Positions 41,359 to 50,420 of a stretch of DNA of 53,174 nt are shown here, piece after piece. A program made the position numbers and the translations under genes. The notes under the pieces are model-generated. The model was not told the DNA's origin, did no database searches, and saw only the letters and a program-made list of their open reading frames with translations. This DNA comes from a bacterium. Lineage in GTDB: Bacteria > Armatimonadota > UBA5829. The DNA lies in assembly GCA_021373255.1 (NCBI GenBank), contig JAJFTD010000019.1, positions 1 through 53,174 of the forward strand, written 5' to 3'. The first letter of the stretch is position 1. Every line of letters begins with the position of its first letter.

Positions 41359-41402
41359 TTCCGGCCTTTCGTGCACGTATGCTTACTTCTTATTACAGGC
41401 GA

Positions 41403-41431
41403 ATTATAGCATTCCAAGAGGTCGTTGTCTA
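41403..41431 (-). promoter_or_regulatory. Promoter of the dehydrogenase-aldolase operon
   Basis: On the minus strand TAGACA (41431-41426) and TATAAT (41408-41403) are 17 bases apart, giving a start near 41396. Confidence 0.75.
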
Positions 41432-41432
41432 C

Positions 41433-41448
41433 TGTCGACATGTCGACA
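41433..41448. promoter_or_regulatory. Palindromic operator between divergent genes
   Basis: Two adjacent TGTCGACA octamers form a perfect 16-base palindrome one base upstream of the operon's -35 box. GT-N-AC half-sites are usual for GntR regulators. The divergent SGNH hydrolase starts about 100 bases away on the other side, so it may be under the same control. Confidence 0.6.
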
Positions 41449-41550
41449 TTTGCATTATACTTAAAAACATGCTGATCAAGTAGGAATCCGAGATGCTGTC
41501 GGACAAGTTTCTAATAGCAAATGTAGTAGACAGTGAGGAGGATCACTGGA

Positions 41551-42867
41551 ATGGTAGTTGTACCTTTGGTCACTTTGTGCCTCTTAGCGACACCACCGGC
41601 TGTGGATGTCACAGGCGATTGGGGCGTCAAAGTCCCAGCACAAACAGTAAAAATCGACGGCAAGACGTTATACATCAAGAAGATGGCGGAGTTTAGGGTC
41701 AGCCCACCGACATCTGTTGTTGTACGTAATGAAAAACACATACGCGTTGCTGAATACACACCGGATAGAAAATGGGGATGCGGCGACAGATGTTATCAGA
41801 CTATCGCCATGGAGTGCTCGGTGCCCGGCGCGGTGAAGGCTGATTCGCTGCGGCTTAAAGCGAGCCCGGATGGCCCTGCATTTATACTCGGGAAAGACTA
41901 CCAGGTTGACGCGGACTGGGGAAGCGCTGGGCGGCTCAACGGCGGCGCCATCGGCCCCGATACAACGGTATGGTTTGATTATACTTACACAATGAGCAGA
42001 ATCGACTCAATTATTATGGATGATGCGGGAGTTGTGCGCATTGTGCAGGGTGATGATGCTGTGCTCAACGTAAAGGTCCCACCCATTCCTAAAGGAGAGC
42101 ATAGACTCGCTAACATCTGGATTCCAGGTTATTTGACGTCGCTTTCTCAGGATTTCATATACCCTATTGTCGAATCGAAATTCCAAGCCAGCACGGGATC
42201 GGCACTTGCCGTGAGGAAGTTCATTCCCAACACTTGGCGAAAGATCAAAAACGGCGAAGAGGTTACTATACTTGCCTGGGGCGACAGTGTGACTGAGGGT
42301 GATTACCTGCAGAACACCGCTTGCCGGTGGCAGGAGAAGTTCATAGATAAACTGCGCAGTGAGTTTCCGAAAGCAAAGATCAATCTTATTACAGAAGCGT
42401 GGGGAGGCAGGTCAACCGGAAGTTATCTGGCAGAGCCTGCAGGCAGCCCGAGGAACTTCAAAGATAAAATTCTGGACCGCCAGCCGGACTTGGTGATATC
42501 CGAATTCGTGAACGATGTGGTGGGCTATCCTACACAGGAGAGCACAGACAAGATGTACTCCACGATCCGCGATATGTTCAAAGAGAAGGGTATCGAGTGG
42601 ATTATTATGACACCGCATTATGACACATGGCAGCATCAGCCCAGCTTCGGCGACAGAGTCCAGAAGGACACACGTCCTCATATAGAGGCGCTCCGTAACT
42701 TTGCGAGAAACAATAACATTGCACTGGTCGATGTATCAAAGAGGTGGGACCATCTAGCCCTGGAGGGCATACCCTACCCGACTCTCTTACTGAACGGCAT
42801 CAACCACCCATGCCCACAGGGGCTTGAGCTTTACGTGAATGCGCTAATGGATGCATTCCGCAAATAA
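41551..42867 (+). CDS. Secreted SGNH/GDSL hydrolase with beta-rich N-domain
   Basis: A 438-residue exported esterase-like protein. Seen: a signal peptide (residues 1-20), an N-terminal beta-rich domain (about 25-225) and an SGNH domain: block I WGDSVTEGDYL (Ser nucleophile), FVNDVVG as block III, and LNGINHPCPQG carrying the catalytic His. Such architectures remove acetyl or other ester groups from polysaccharides (inference). GAGGAGGA lies 8 bases before the ATG at 41551. It is divergent from the dehydrogenase-aldolase operon and followed by a strong terminator. Confidence 0.83.
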   Translation: MVVVPLVTLCLLATPPAVDVTGDWGVKVPAQTVKIDGKTLYIKKMAEFRVSPPTSVVVRNEKHIRVAEYTPDRKWGCGDRCYQTIAMECSVPGAVKADSLRLKASPDGPAFILGKDYQVDADWGSAGRLNGGAIGPDTTVWFDYTYTMSRIDSIIMDDAGVVRIVQGDDAVLNVKVPPIPKGEHRLANIWIPGYLTSLSQDFIYPIVESKFQASTGSALAVRKFIPNTWRKIKNGEEVTILAWGDSVTEGDYLQNTACRWQEKFIDKLRSEFPKAKINLITEAWGGRSTGSYLAEPAGSPRNFKDKILDRQPDLVISEFVNDVVGYPTQESTDKMYSTIRDMFKEKGIEWIIMTPHYDTWQHQPSFGDRVQKDTRPHIEALRNFARNNNIALVDVSKRWDHLALEGIPYPTLLLNGINHPCPQGLELYVNALMDAFRK

Positions 42868-42874
42868 CAATTCT

Positions 42875-42919
42875 TTGGCTCAGAGTGTTTGGTGATTGCA
42901 TCATAACACTCTGAGCCAA
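42875..42919. terminator. Bidirectional terminator between convergent genes
   Basis: A 15-bp perfect stem (TTGGCTCAGAGTGTT at 42875-42889 and its complement at 42905-42919) has a 15-base loop. Confidence 0.85.
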
Positions 42920-42930
42920 TAGCTTTAGCG

Positions 42931-44952
42931 TTATGGCTTTATAGTCTTCACAGCACGGAGCACACAGACACCGGACCCACTGTTTGCCTCCATGCCCATA
43001 GCTCCCGTTACAACCACATAATCACCCCTGGTAACACCTGTTCCGTACACTTTGAGGTTCTTGCTGCTGCCGTCGTTGACCCAGTAGTAGTTTGATCCTG
43101 TGGACTTCACCGTGCCCCATGTTGTCACATAGAGCCCCACTGCAGATAAACCACGAAAAGCAGCGGCATTATTCATACCAAGAGGAGCAGGGACTTTTGA
43201 ACCGGGAAACCGGCTGATGGCTGAACTCACGAGCGTTGGTTCGCCACTGGCGGCTGATAACACACCCGAAACGTCCACCATATCTCCCGGATCAGCAGTG
43301 CCTGTCACACGAATTCCCGAAGCACGATCCGGGTCCTCAATATAGAAATATCCATCAAACGAAGCGGTCACGATCTTGTTCCGCACTGTGGCCAGTGCAC
43401 CATCACCCAGTTTCCGAGCCTCTGAAATGCTCGGGATAATATGGGGTGAACGCAGGCCCATATACGGGAAATCTGCAATCACGTTGCTCATTTCAGCATC
43501 TGTAAGCAGGTATTGCTTGCCGCTGGGGTTTTGCAAGAGGAAATCGGCATCGTCTGCATAGCCGTATCGGGTGAAATTGTGTATCCAGTAGACCGATCCT
43601 CCGCTTTGCGCTCTGACGTTTAGGCCCTCAAGGTAATATGGCCCTGTTGGCATAGCTTCGATGTAACTGTCGTCGGTTACCTGTCGCCAGTCTGATTCTC
43701 GACCTGGGTTTAGCGCGCAGTAGACTTCCCAGTTGCAGTAGAGATGTGTGCTGTGGTTGAGAATCTTGAGAATGCCGCCGCCGGAGTTACGGATGTTCAG
43801 GCCCTCCGGGAAAGATAATGGACTGCCCGGCAGGCTGTCCATTTTGATCAGTGCGCAGTAAAGGTCCCAGGTGTTACATAGCGAATTGATGTCCGGGCTG
43901 CCCATCTGGCCCTTGGTATAGTTGACTTGAAAAGTTGAACCCTCAAGCTGCCCGAGACCATTACACGCGAGATATGGCGCGGATTTGAGCAGGTTTGTGG
44001 CGTCGGCATCTATCGTGGCGCTCACGTTATGCGCCTCATCGGCAAGGTTCCAAATTGCGGAAGTGGTGGCAGCCCACTGCTTGCCGTTGGCATCAAGTGA
44101 CGTAACAAGATATATCTCCATCCCAGGTGCACCGGGAGGGCTTAGCAGCGAGTTATTAAGAAAGAAAGTCATAACGCAGCGGCTGAGCTGGATGCTGTAT
44201 TTAACATCACCCACATTGCCGTACATCGTGATCAAGTGATTGCGAACATCGGGCTGCCAGGTGCCTGCGACAGATCCCCAATGAATGCCATCATACGACT
44301 CAGCCCGGCGCATTTTGTTTGGGCCATCGCAGTCCTCGACATAATTGATGACGAACTTGCCGTCTTTATAATAGACACTGGGCAGCCCCACCCCGTAGTG
44401 CGCGGGACTCGCTGGGTCTGGGGTGCGATTATAACCCTCAATTACTGGGCGCGGATCGGAATTGCTTGGCCATTTATTCCAACTCACGCCATCGGTTGAG
44501 GTTGCGAGGTAGATGTTTCCATCCAGCCCATCATAGCGCATGGGGGACTCGTAGAACATATAATACTTGCTGCCTGAGCCTGCATCGACATAAACCACAG
44601 TCGGATGCCCTACATGGGTAGTCTCCCAACCGTTGTTTACCGGTTCCATTACCTGCTGCTTATGATAATAGTGGATGCTGTCCAGACTGTCAGCATACCA
44701 TATCTTGTCGCCGTGGTTAACGCCGCGCACCCACCACATCCGGTATGTATTGCCGATCTTGAGGATGCTTGGACCCCAATCGTAGGAGATGTCGTTTGGA
44801 GGAGGATTGAACCCATCGATACTTAGCGGCCCCAGAAAGTATCTTTCCTGAATGGAATCAGCCTGCAATGTTCCGCAGATAATAAAGGAAAGGACGACGC
44901 CCGCAAGGAGTGCCACTAATTTCGTGTTTATATGAGCATATAGCAGTTTCAC
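42931..44952 (-). CDS. Large secreted propeller and OB-like protein, paralog A
   Basis: A 673-residue exported protein. Seen: a signal peptide after a GTG start with GGAGG at 5 bases, then a GH43/GH32-like beta-propeller region with repeated DGVSWNKWPSNSDPRPVIEGYN, ESYDGIHWGS and FVINYVEDC blades (about residues 30-300). After that come two copies of a unit with a WxxYCAL core (about 370 and 410) and, C-terminally, two OB-like domains (VRNKIVTASFDGYFYIEDPD; TWGTVKSTGSNYYWVNDG). No clear catalytic acid triad of GH43 was identified. Paralog B at 50421-52412 shares the full order. Probably a carbohydrate-binding or -cleaving surface protein. Confidence 0.7.
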   Translation of the reverse strand: MKLLYAHINTKLVALLAGVVLSFIICGTLQADSIQERYFLGPLSIDGFNPPPNDISYDWGPSILKIGNTYRMWWVRGVNHGDKIWYADSLDSIHYYHKQQVMEPVNNGWETTHVGHPTVVYVDAGSGSKYYMFYESPMRYDGLDGNIYLATSTDGVSWNKWPSNSDPRPVIEGYNRTPDPASPAHYGVGLPSVYYKDGKFVINYVEDCDGPNKMRRAESYDGIHWGSVAGTWQPDVRNHLITMYGNVGDVKYSIQLSRCVMTFFLNNSLLSPPGAPGMEIYLVTSLDANGKQWAATTSAIWNLADEAHNVSATIDADATNLLKSAPYLACNGLGQLEGSTFQVNYTKGQMGSPDINSLCNTWDLYCALIKMDSLPGSPLSFPEGLNIRNSGGGILKILNHSTHLYCNWEVYCALNPGRESDWRQVTDDSYIEAMPTGPYYLEGLNVRAQSGGSVYWIHNFTRYGYADDADFLLQNPSGKQYLLTDAEMSNVIADFPYMGLRSPHIIPSISEARKLGDGALATVRNKIVTASFDGYFYIEDPDRASGIRVTGTADPGDMVDVSGVLSAASGEPTLVSSAISRFPGSKVPAPLGMNNAAAFRGLSAVGLYVTTWGTVKSTGSNYYWVNDGSSKNLKVYGTGVTRGDYVVVTGAMGMEANSGSGVCVLRAVKTIKP

Positions 44953-45021
44953 ATGATCCTCCGCATTCGGCTGACCGAACGACAGTGCCACGTTAACTAG
45001 CTATCAGGGTAATATGGCAGG

Positions 45022-46143
45022 CTATCGTCCTTCCATCATTGGAGCTCTTAATTTTACCGGCACCGGCAATACATAAGTAACCGGCTCTGTAACCCTACCC
45101 TCCAGTTGCTGGACGGCGAGGTTAACAGCAACCTCTCCCGCTAACACCATATCCGGGCTGGTGGTCGGGAAAGTGGCGCCGAGCCTGTTTGCAAGGTCTA
45201 AATCATCAAAACCTGTAACTCTCAGGTCGTTGGGTATCGATATATTCAAGTCACGAGCCAGCAGGGTAATCTGCATCGCCACCAGGTCTTCAAGCGCAAT
45301 GATAGCAGTCGGACGATCCTTGCTTTTCTTCCATTTGCGCAAGTAATCACCCATTTCGGCAGTGATCACGTCTTCTTTCTGAGAGTACCACGCAGTGGAG
45401 CACCAACGGTCCTCGGGACGCGGCACGATTCCTGCCGATCTCAACGCTTTCAAATAACCTTCGCAACGCTCTCGGTTAGATTTATGCATAATCTCGCCAT
45501 GCGCGCTGCTGGTTTCCATGAATGCTATTCTCTGATGGCCCTCCCTGATCAACATCTTGGTCATCTCATAGCCGGCTCGGAAGTTGTCCATTATCACCTG
45601 AGTATGTTTTTGTTCAGGATAGGCAACATCAACCAGCACAATCGGATAACTGTTGGGTATTTGTTTTAGATAATCCTGGCGCAACTGCTTTCTGGTGCGT
45701 ATGATAGGCGTGATGATTATGGCCTCACATCCCGCATCCATCAGACGGGTTACCTGCTGCTCCTCTATTTCATAGTCCTGGTTCGCGCTTGCGCTTATCA
45801 GTTGATAATCGAACTCCTGGCAAGCCCGTTCAATACCCGTGTGTATTCGCATTACGAAACTTGGCTCAGTCATCGCAGGCAGCACGTGGCCAATCATCCT
45901 TGGAGGACGCTTCTCCAAGGGCTGAGAATCCTCCGCCACATAACACCCGCCATCAGGGCCCTTATAAATCACCCGTCTGCTTTCGAGCAACCCCAGCGCG
46001 TGCACTATGATGCTGTTAGACCTGCCATACTGCTTCTGAAACTCTCGCACGGTCGGGAGCCTGTCCCCCGGGCTCAGAAGTCCAGTTTCTATGTAATCTG
46101 CGCTGATTGAGTTCGCGATTTTCTCGGGTAGTGACTTGTTCAA
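45022..46143 (-). CDS. GntR-LacI hybrid transcriptional regulator (AraR-like)
   Basis: A 373-residue regulator. Seen: a GntR-type winged helix (SLPEKIANSISADYIET, LPTVREFQKQYGRSNSI) and a LacI-type sugar-binding C-domain (RMIGHVLPAM, HQRIAFMETSS, TAIIALEDLVAMQ, VTGFDDLDLANRL). Known: this join is the AraR pattern, with a sugar effector. The TTG start at 46143 is chosen because the in-frame GTG at 46206 lies upstream of the predicted transcription start, inside the promoter and operator. It probably controls the adjoining galactosidase genes and itself. Confidence 0.9.
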   Translation of the reverse strand: MNKSLPEKIANSISADYIETGLLSPGDRLPTVREFQKQYGRSNSIIVHALGLLESRRVIYKGPDGGCYVAEDSQPLEKRPPRMIGHVLPAMTEPSFVMRIHTGIERACQEFDYQLISASANQDYEIEEQQVTRLMDAGCEAIIITPIIRTRKQLRQDYLKQIPNSYPIVLVDVAYPEQKHTQVIMDNFRAGYEMTKMLIREGHQRIAFMETSSAHGEIMHKSNRERCEGYLKALRSAGIVPRPEDRWCSTAWYSQKEDVITAEMGDYLRKWKKSKDRPTAIIALEDLVAMQITLLARDLNISIPNDLRVTGFDDLDLANRLGATFPTTSPDMVLAGEVAVNLAVQQLEGRVTEPVTYVLPVPVKLRAPMMEGR

Positions 46144-46180
46144 GTTCGTATCGCTCCGGTGATGTCGACTGTCTGAACAC

Positions 46181-46225
46181 GACAATATTCTGACATATTG
46201 TCCCACTACGCTCAGCTACTGTCAA
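46181..46225 (-). promoter_or_regulatory. Promoter and operator of the GntR-LacI regulator
   Basis: On the minus strand TTGACA (46225-46220) and GACAAT (46202-46197) are 17 bases apart. The -10 overlaps a palindrome, GACAATAT-N6-ATATTGTC (46181-46202), with perfect 8-base arms, which is well placed for repression by the encoded regulator. Confidence 0.65.
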
Positions 46226-46233
46226 GCGATCTA

Positions 46234-48288
46234 TTACTTTGCGAACCGCAGCGACCAGTTCACGCTTCCTCCCGATGTACTTGTAAGGGTCAATTTCAAA
46301 ACGTTTCCGTCAACACTTATCTGGGCGTCACTTGGAGCGGATTCATCCAGCCGGTAGCCATCGGGAACGTATACGAAAAGGCTGAAAGCACGATTTGGCG
46401 GAAGTATCATCTTACCGGAGAGCGTTTTGTTCTGCCAGCAGACGTCTTCAAGCTCGTGCGCACCCTGGCCGATGTGGCGGTTTGTGGAGAGAACCTGCGG
46501 GCGATCCAGCGATGGACGAATGCCATATACACGGCAGCTTGCCTCAGGCAAGGCTTGTGCAATAAACCCACCCGAAAACTCGCCAACCAGCTCTTCATTC
46601 CAGAAATCGAATACCAGATAACGATCATCAGGCGCCAGACCGAGTTCTGCAAAAGTTATATCACGTTTAGACAGGCCATCCGGCTGCCAGGCGATTCTTC
46701 CGAGGACTACCCACGATTCATCGGGCTTGTTCACTTCTAACAACCACAACTCGCAATCCGGTGAGAGCGGGCGAAGTGTTGTCGGTCTCACGAAGAGCGG
46801 CGGGCCGACCTTACGCAGGATATCCAACCGGGGCTCATCATAGGTTTCTACAGGATCGCTTATCATAAGCTGCATCCCTGACAGCGCGGTAATAGTAGCC
46901 CAAGCGCGGCACTGCTCCAGCGGGACTCGGAAACACATGTAATCAGGGTCGTTTAGCCAGAGTATGTTGTTGATGTAGTAGAACTGGCACCCATACTTCG
47001 CGGCAGCCTGGATGCTGTCCCAATTGGCATCCACATCCTCACCGATTCGGCAGCCGTCTACAACTCCCGCCAGCTCAGGGATAGTCCCCCAGCAGGACTG
47101 CATAACAATCGACTGCCCGATCTCGTCTTTTATACCACTGAAAATGCGCCGAAACGCCTCGTCAACGTTTTCACCTCGCGACTCCCAGTAATGCGCCGCA
47201 TTCCTGTAGGAATCGTAGAGGACGTGACGGATGCTGTCTACTTTGAAGTAGCGCCAGCCTTTCTCCTTGAGGCCGCGAATCGTCTGCTTATACGCCACCT
47301 CGACTGCTTCGTCGATCATACCATCAATCGAACACTTTACAGTCTCACACGCAAACGGCTTGCCCTGCTCATCGGTTATATACCACTTCTTCGGAAGCCC
47401 TGGAGGGACTGCAGAACTCATCCAGATACCAGGCATAAGACCGCGAGCCGAGATTTGCTCGGCAAGCCAGCCGAGTCCGTGGGGAAACTTATCTAAAGGC
47501 TTGTTCCAGATGTCTGATACATTCTGGCCGGGCGCGAGAGGTTTTGGGTTAACGCAGTCGAAATCCTGGTAGCCATCATCCATAAGGATGATATTGTAGC
47601 CGTAATCTTTGAGTTCTTTATCTATCAGATCAGCGGCGGTAATGATCGTGTCTTCTGTGATCTTGTTCCAATACGCAGCCCACGAGCACCAGCCCGAGAT
47701 CGGCTTCTCCCATAACGTCTTTTCGGGATTCCAGAAGAAGTATCCACGGTGGATTTTATAGAAGTCAACGTAGAGAACCAGCTTGATTTCATCTCCTGCT
47801 GCCGACAGTGTGAACTTTTCACCAGTGTTGTTGATGCTCATTTCAGCAGCTTCGTCAACTGACAGCACCCAGTCCCCTGCCCTGTCAAATACGCCACAAT
47901 CCAGGCTACTATCGCCTGTCCCGAACCGCCCACGAACCATCTCCGGTCCTTTTTCCGGTATGCAGGTGAACGCATCACTGCCAGTGTTAATGGTTCCAGT
48001 CAAACTAGCTCCAGCCCCGGATATAGTGACGACAATCGATCTCGCCATCAGGCCATCGGGAACACATCCGGCTCTCTCGGGGCCATGTGGATAGCCAAGA
48101 TATACCGCCTCCGCAGGGCGTGCAATTTCTTCCCAACCGACACTGCTCTCGATCGCATCACCGGGCCATTTTACTGTTCCTGAAAATATTATCTCGCCTC
48201 GATGCTCTATATTGAGCCGATTTGATTCATGGTCCCATTTTATTGAAGTGTTGCTAAATGCCTTTAACACTCTAAATCCTCCGGTCAT
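46234..48288 (-). CDS. Clan GH-D glycosidase (raffinose synthase/GH36-like)
   Basis: A 684-residue alpha-galactosidase-like enzyme. Seen: the barrel motifs WCSWAAYWNKITED, IILMDDGYQDF, RYFKVDSIRHVL (nucleophile Asp in KVD) and GCRIGEDVDANW (acid/base Asp region), flanked by beta domains at both ends. No signal peptide is evident, so it is likely cytoplasmic. The start at 48288 lies 1 base after the previous stop, with only a weak GGGGC site, so the two glycosidase genes are translated together. Sugar specificity is not clear. Confidence 0.85.
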   Translation of the reverse strand: MTGGFRVLKAFSNTSIKWDHESNRLNIEHRGEIIFSGTVKWPGDAIESSVGWEEIARPAEAVYLGYPHGPERAGCVPDGLMARSIVVTISGAGASLTGTINTGSDAFTCIPEKGPEMVRGRFGTGDSSLDCGVFDRAGDWVLSVDEAAEMSINNTGEKFTLSAAGDEIKLVLYVDFYKIHRGYFFWNPEKTLWEKPISGWCSWAAYWNKITEDTIITAADLIDKELKDYGYNIILMDDGYQDFDCVNPKPLAPGQNVSDIWNKPLDKFPHGLGWLAEQISARGLMPGIWMSSAVPPGLPKKWYITDEQGKPFACETVKCSIDGMIDEAVEVAYKQTIRGLKEKGWRYFKVDSIRHVLYDSYRNAAHYWESRGENVDEAFRRIFSGIKDEIGQSIVMQSCWGTIPELAGVVDGCRIGEDVDANWDSIQAAAKYGCQFYYINNILWLNDPDYMCFRVPLEQCRAWATITALSGMQLMISDPVETYDEPRLDILRKVGPPLFVRPTTLRPLSPDCELWLLEVNKPDESWVVLGRIAWQPDGLSKRDITFAELGLAPDDRYLVFDFWNEELVGEFSGGFIAQALPEASCRVYGIRPSLDRPQVLSTNRHIGQGAHELEDVCWQNKTLSGKMILPPNRAFSLFVYVPDGYRLDESAPSDAQISVDGNVLKLTLTSTSGGSVNWSLRFAK

Positions 48289-48289
48289 A

Positions 48290-50374
48290 TTACTGCCCCA
48301 GGAAGAATACAGAACGCGCGCCCTGTTTCTCCAGACGAAGCACAAGTTTGATCCTGCCATCAGGCAGTGCCTCCCACGAATCAGCTCCTATCACCGTTCG
48401 CAGCTTATCAGTGTCGATTGGCTGGGTGACATGGGTGATTTCTCCGTCGGTGACGGTGAAAAAGGCTACCATTCCTGACGCGCTCTCGGGGTCGAGCTTT
48501 TCATATATCTCAGGGCTTGATCCTGGAAAACCGGATGTTCTGGGATATGAGCGTGTGACCGCATCGGCGGTCTGTTTATAGTTGCTGATGTGCTCAGCGA
48601 GCAGGTCGATGTCCTCAGGGCTCAGCGAGAGTAAGTCTCCCCATATACCATTGCCTCCCAGCATCATTGAGGTAAGGCTGTTCATCTGAGATAGCGCCGG
48701 GGTGTCGGGCAGATAGTGGGTCAGGAACAGGATCGACGGAATGAACTTATCGAATTTTATACCTTGGCGGCACACCCTCGGGCGCGCGGCTCCTGGGTGG
48801 AAAAAGACATTGATCGTGTTTGGATCGATCTTGATTGTGGGCGGAATATCGAAGTCGTGGTAATATGGACCATTGTTCACGAGGAAATACTTGCCGACGG
48901 ACAAGAACCCAAGCCCCATGAAACGCTGCCACTCAGTGATATCGAAGTCAACAATCACATCCGGACGCCTGTTTGTGACCTCATCGACTATCCGAATCAT
49001 ACTCCGGCCCATCTCGTAGGCATAACAAGCCTTTCGCTCTTCCACGGAGTTTACCGAAGTGCCGTGATCGTGCAGATGCGAATCGCACCCGAACTGGGAG
49101 ACACCGTCCCACTTGAAATAGGTAACACCGAGTTCATCGCGAAGCCGGACCATTGTCTCTATGAAGCTGTCCGCATATCCTGAGGCCAAGCACATGCCAT
49201 AGCTTTCTTCAGTTTCCCATATCTCACCCCAATACCATGGAGTGCCATTTATGCAGATCGCATACTCAGGGTGTTCCGAAAACACTTTTGACGTCCGTGC
49301 AGCCACAATTGGGTTGAACCATAGACCCAAGCGCATATTGTATTCATCGAGCTTGCGTTTCACATCTTGGAGCGCGTCTGGGAAGCGTTTTAGGTTCACC
49401 AACCAATCGCCGGTCTTGTTGTACCATCCGGTATCAATGACAAAGACGTCAATGCCGATCTTATGCGCAACCTCTATCTCAGCCAGGATGTGCTCAAGGT
49501 TCATAGACTCGAGGTACGGCCTGCCGTTGTAATAACGGTTTCGTTCTTGATAATTCCATGTGTTGTAGAATATGTATGGCTTTCTGGACTCAGTGTTCTC
49601 ACTTATCTCATTGAGGAAGAATTGCCGGTATCTTTGCCAAAGCGCCTCACGGCTACCGGGAACGACTCCCAACTCGAACCATACTGACTCAAAGAAATGG
49701 CTGCTGTCAACCACCATCCCTGTGTAGTAGTTTCCTTCAGTTGCACTTAATGTGAGATCAGGTGCCGATCCAAGGTCCAGTGAATACTTTAGGAATGAGT
49801 TCGGGTAATCAGCTCCGTGCTCGTAGGCGATTAACAGCGACACGTCTTGATCATGAAGCACAGCCACCGGGCCTGCGAAATTTTGGCCGTCATAGATATC
49901 CTGTGGGCCAAATGTCACCTCATCAGGTAAATAGCTGTGAGCGACTGTATCGAAGTGGCTGAGCTGGACTTCAGTTAGCTGCACAGTATCACGGCTCCAG
50001 CCTCGCGCAGAAAGATAACGAATAGCATCTTGGCCGGATGATTTCGTCAGCATAACTTGCGTATCAGACGAGAGTTTATACTTAAAGCGGATGAAAGGTG
50101 ATCCCGGGAATGTCCTTACGACAACATCGAGCTTCAGCCCTTCGAGCGCAATTGACCCGTACGAGAGAACGCACTCCTCTCCGCCATTACGAGTAGCTCT
50201 CATGCTGGAAGTGCCGGTATAAGTAAACCCGCCTATGCTGTTGTTATCAATCTCAAACTCAGGAGATGTTATTATGTATGAGCAATCTGAGACATCGACA
50301 TTTGAGACTGTAAACAATGTCCCTGAATTGCCAATCTCAAGCACAAGTTTACCTGCGCGAATACTATCAACCAA
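48290..50374 (-). CDS. Alpha-galactosidase, GH36 family
   Basis: A 694-residue GH36-type enzyme that releases terminal alpha-linked galactose or related sugars. Seen: an N-terminal beta-supersandwich, then the barrel with YIFYNTWNYQERNRYY, FVIDTGWYNKTGDWLVN, LRLGLWFNP-type and TYFKWDGVSQ (nucleophile Asp), and VIVDFDITEWQRF. The acid/base is not assigned. A TTG start with AAAGGA at 8 bases is used. It is not obviously secreted. Runs in one unit with the second glycosidase gene downstream. Confidence 0.88.
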   Translation of the reverse strand: MVDSIRAGKLVLEIGNSGTLFTVSNVDVSDCSYIITSPEFEIDNNSIGGFTYTGTSSMRATRNGGEECVLSYGSIALEGLKLDVVVRTFPGSPFIRFKYKLSSDTQVMLTKSSGQDAIRYLSARGWSRDTVQLTEVQLSHFDTVAHSYLPDEVTFGPQDIYDGQNFAGPVAVLHDQDVSLLIAYEHGADYPNSFLKYSLDLGSAPDLTLSATEGNYYTGMVVDSSHFFESVWFELGVVPGSREALWQRYRQFFLNEISENTESRKPYIFYNTWNYQERNRYYNGRPYLESMNLEHILAEIEVAHKIGIDVFVIDTGWYNKTGDWLVNLKRFPDALQDVKRKLDEYNMRLGLWFNPIVAARTSKVFSEHPEYAICINGTPWYWGEIWETEESYGMCLASGYADSFIETMVRLRDELGVTYFKWDGVSQFGCDSHLHDHGTSVNSVEERKACYAYEMGRSMIRIVDEVTNRRPDVIVDFDITEWQRFMGLGFLSVGKYFLVNNGPYYHDFDIPPTIKIDPNTINVFFHPGAARPRVCRQGIKFDKFIPSILFLTHYLPDTPALSQMNSLTSMMLGGNGIWGDLLSLSPEDIDLLAEHISNYKQTADAVTRSYPRTSGFPGSSPEIYEKLDPESASGMVAFFTVTDGEITHVTQPIDTDKLRTVIGADSWEALPDGRIKLVLRLEKQGARSVFFLGQ

Positions 50375-50420
50375 TGAATGGATCCTTTCTAGGTGGTAAG
50401 CAGAAAAATGTGGTACATAA

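Noticed and set aside
46144-46206. N-terminal extension of the GntR-LacI regulator from the GTG at 46206
   Set aside because: It would place the promoter and operator inside the coding region; the TTG at 46143 fits transcription and ribosome site better.
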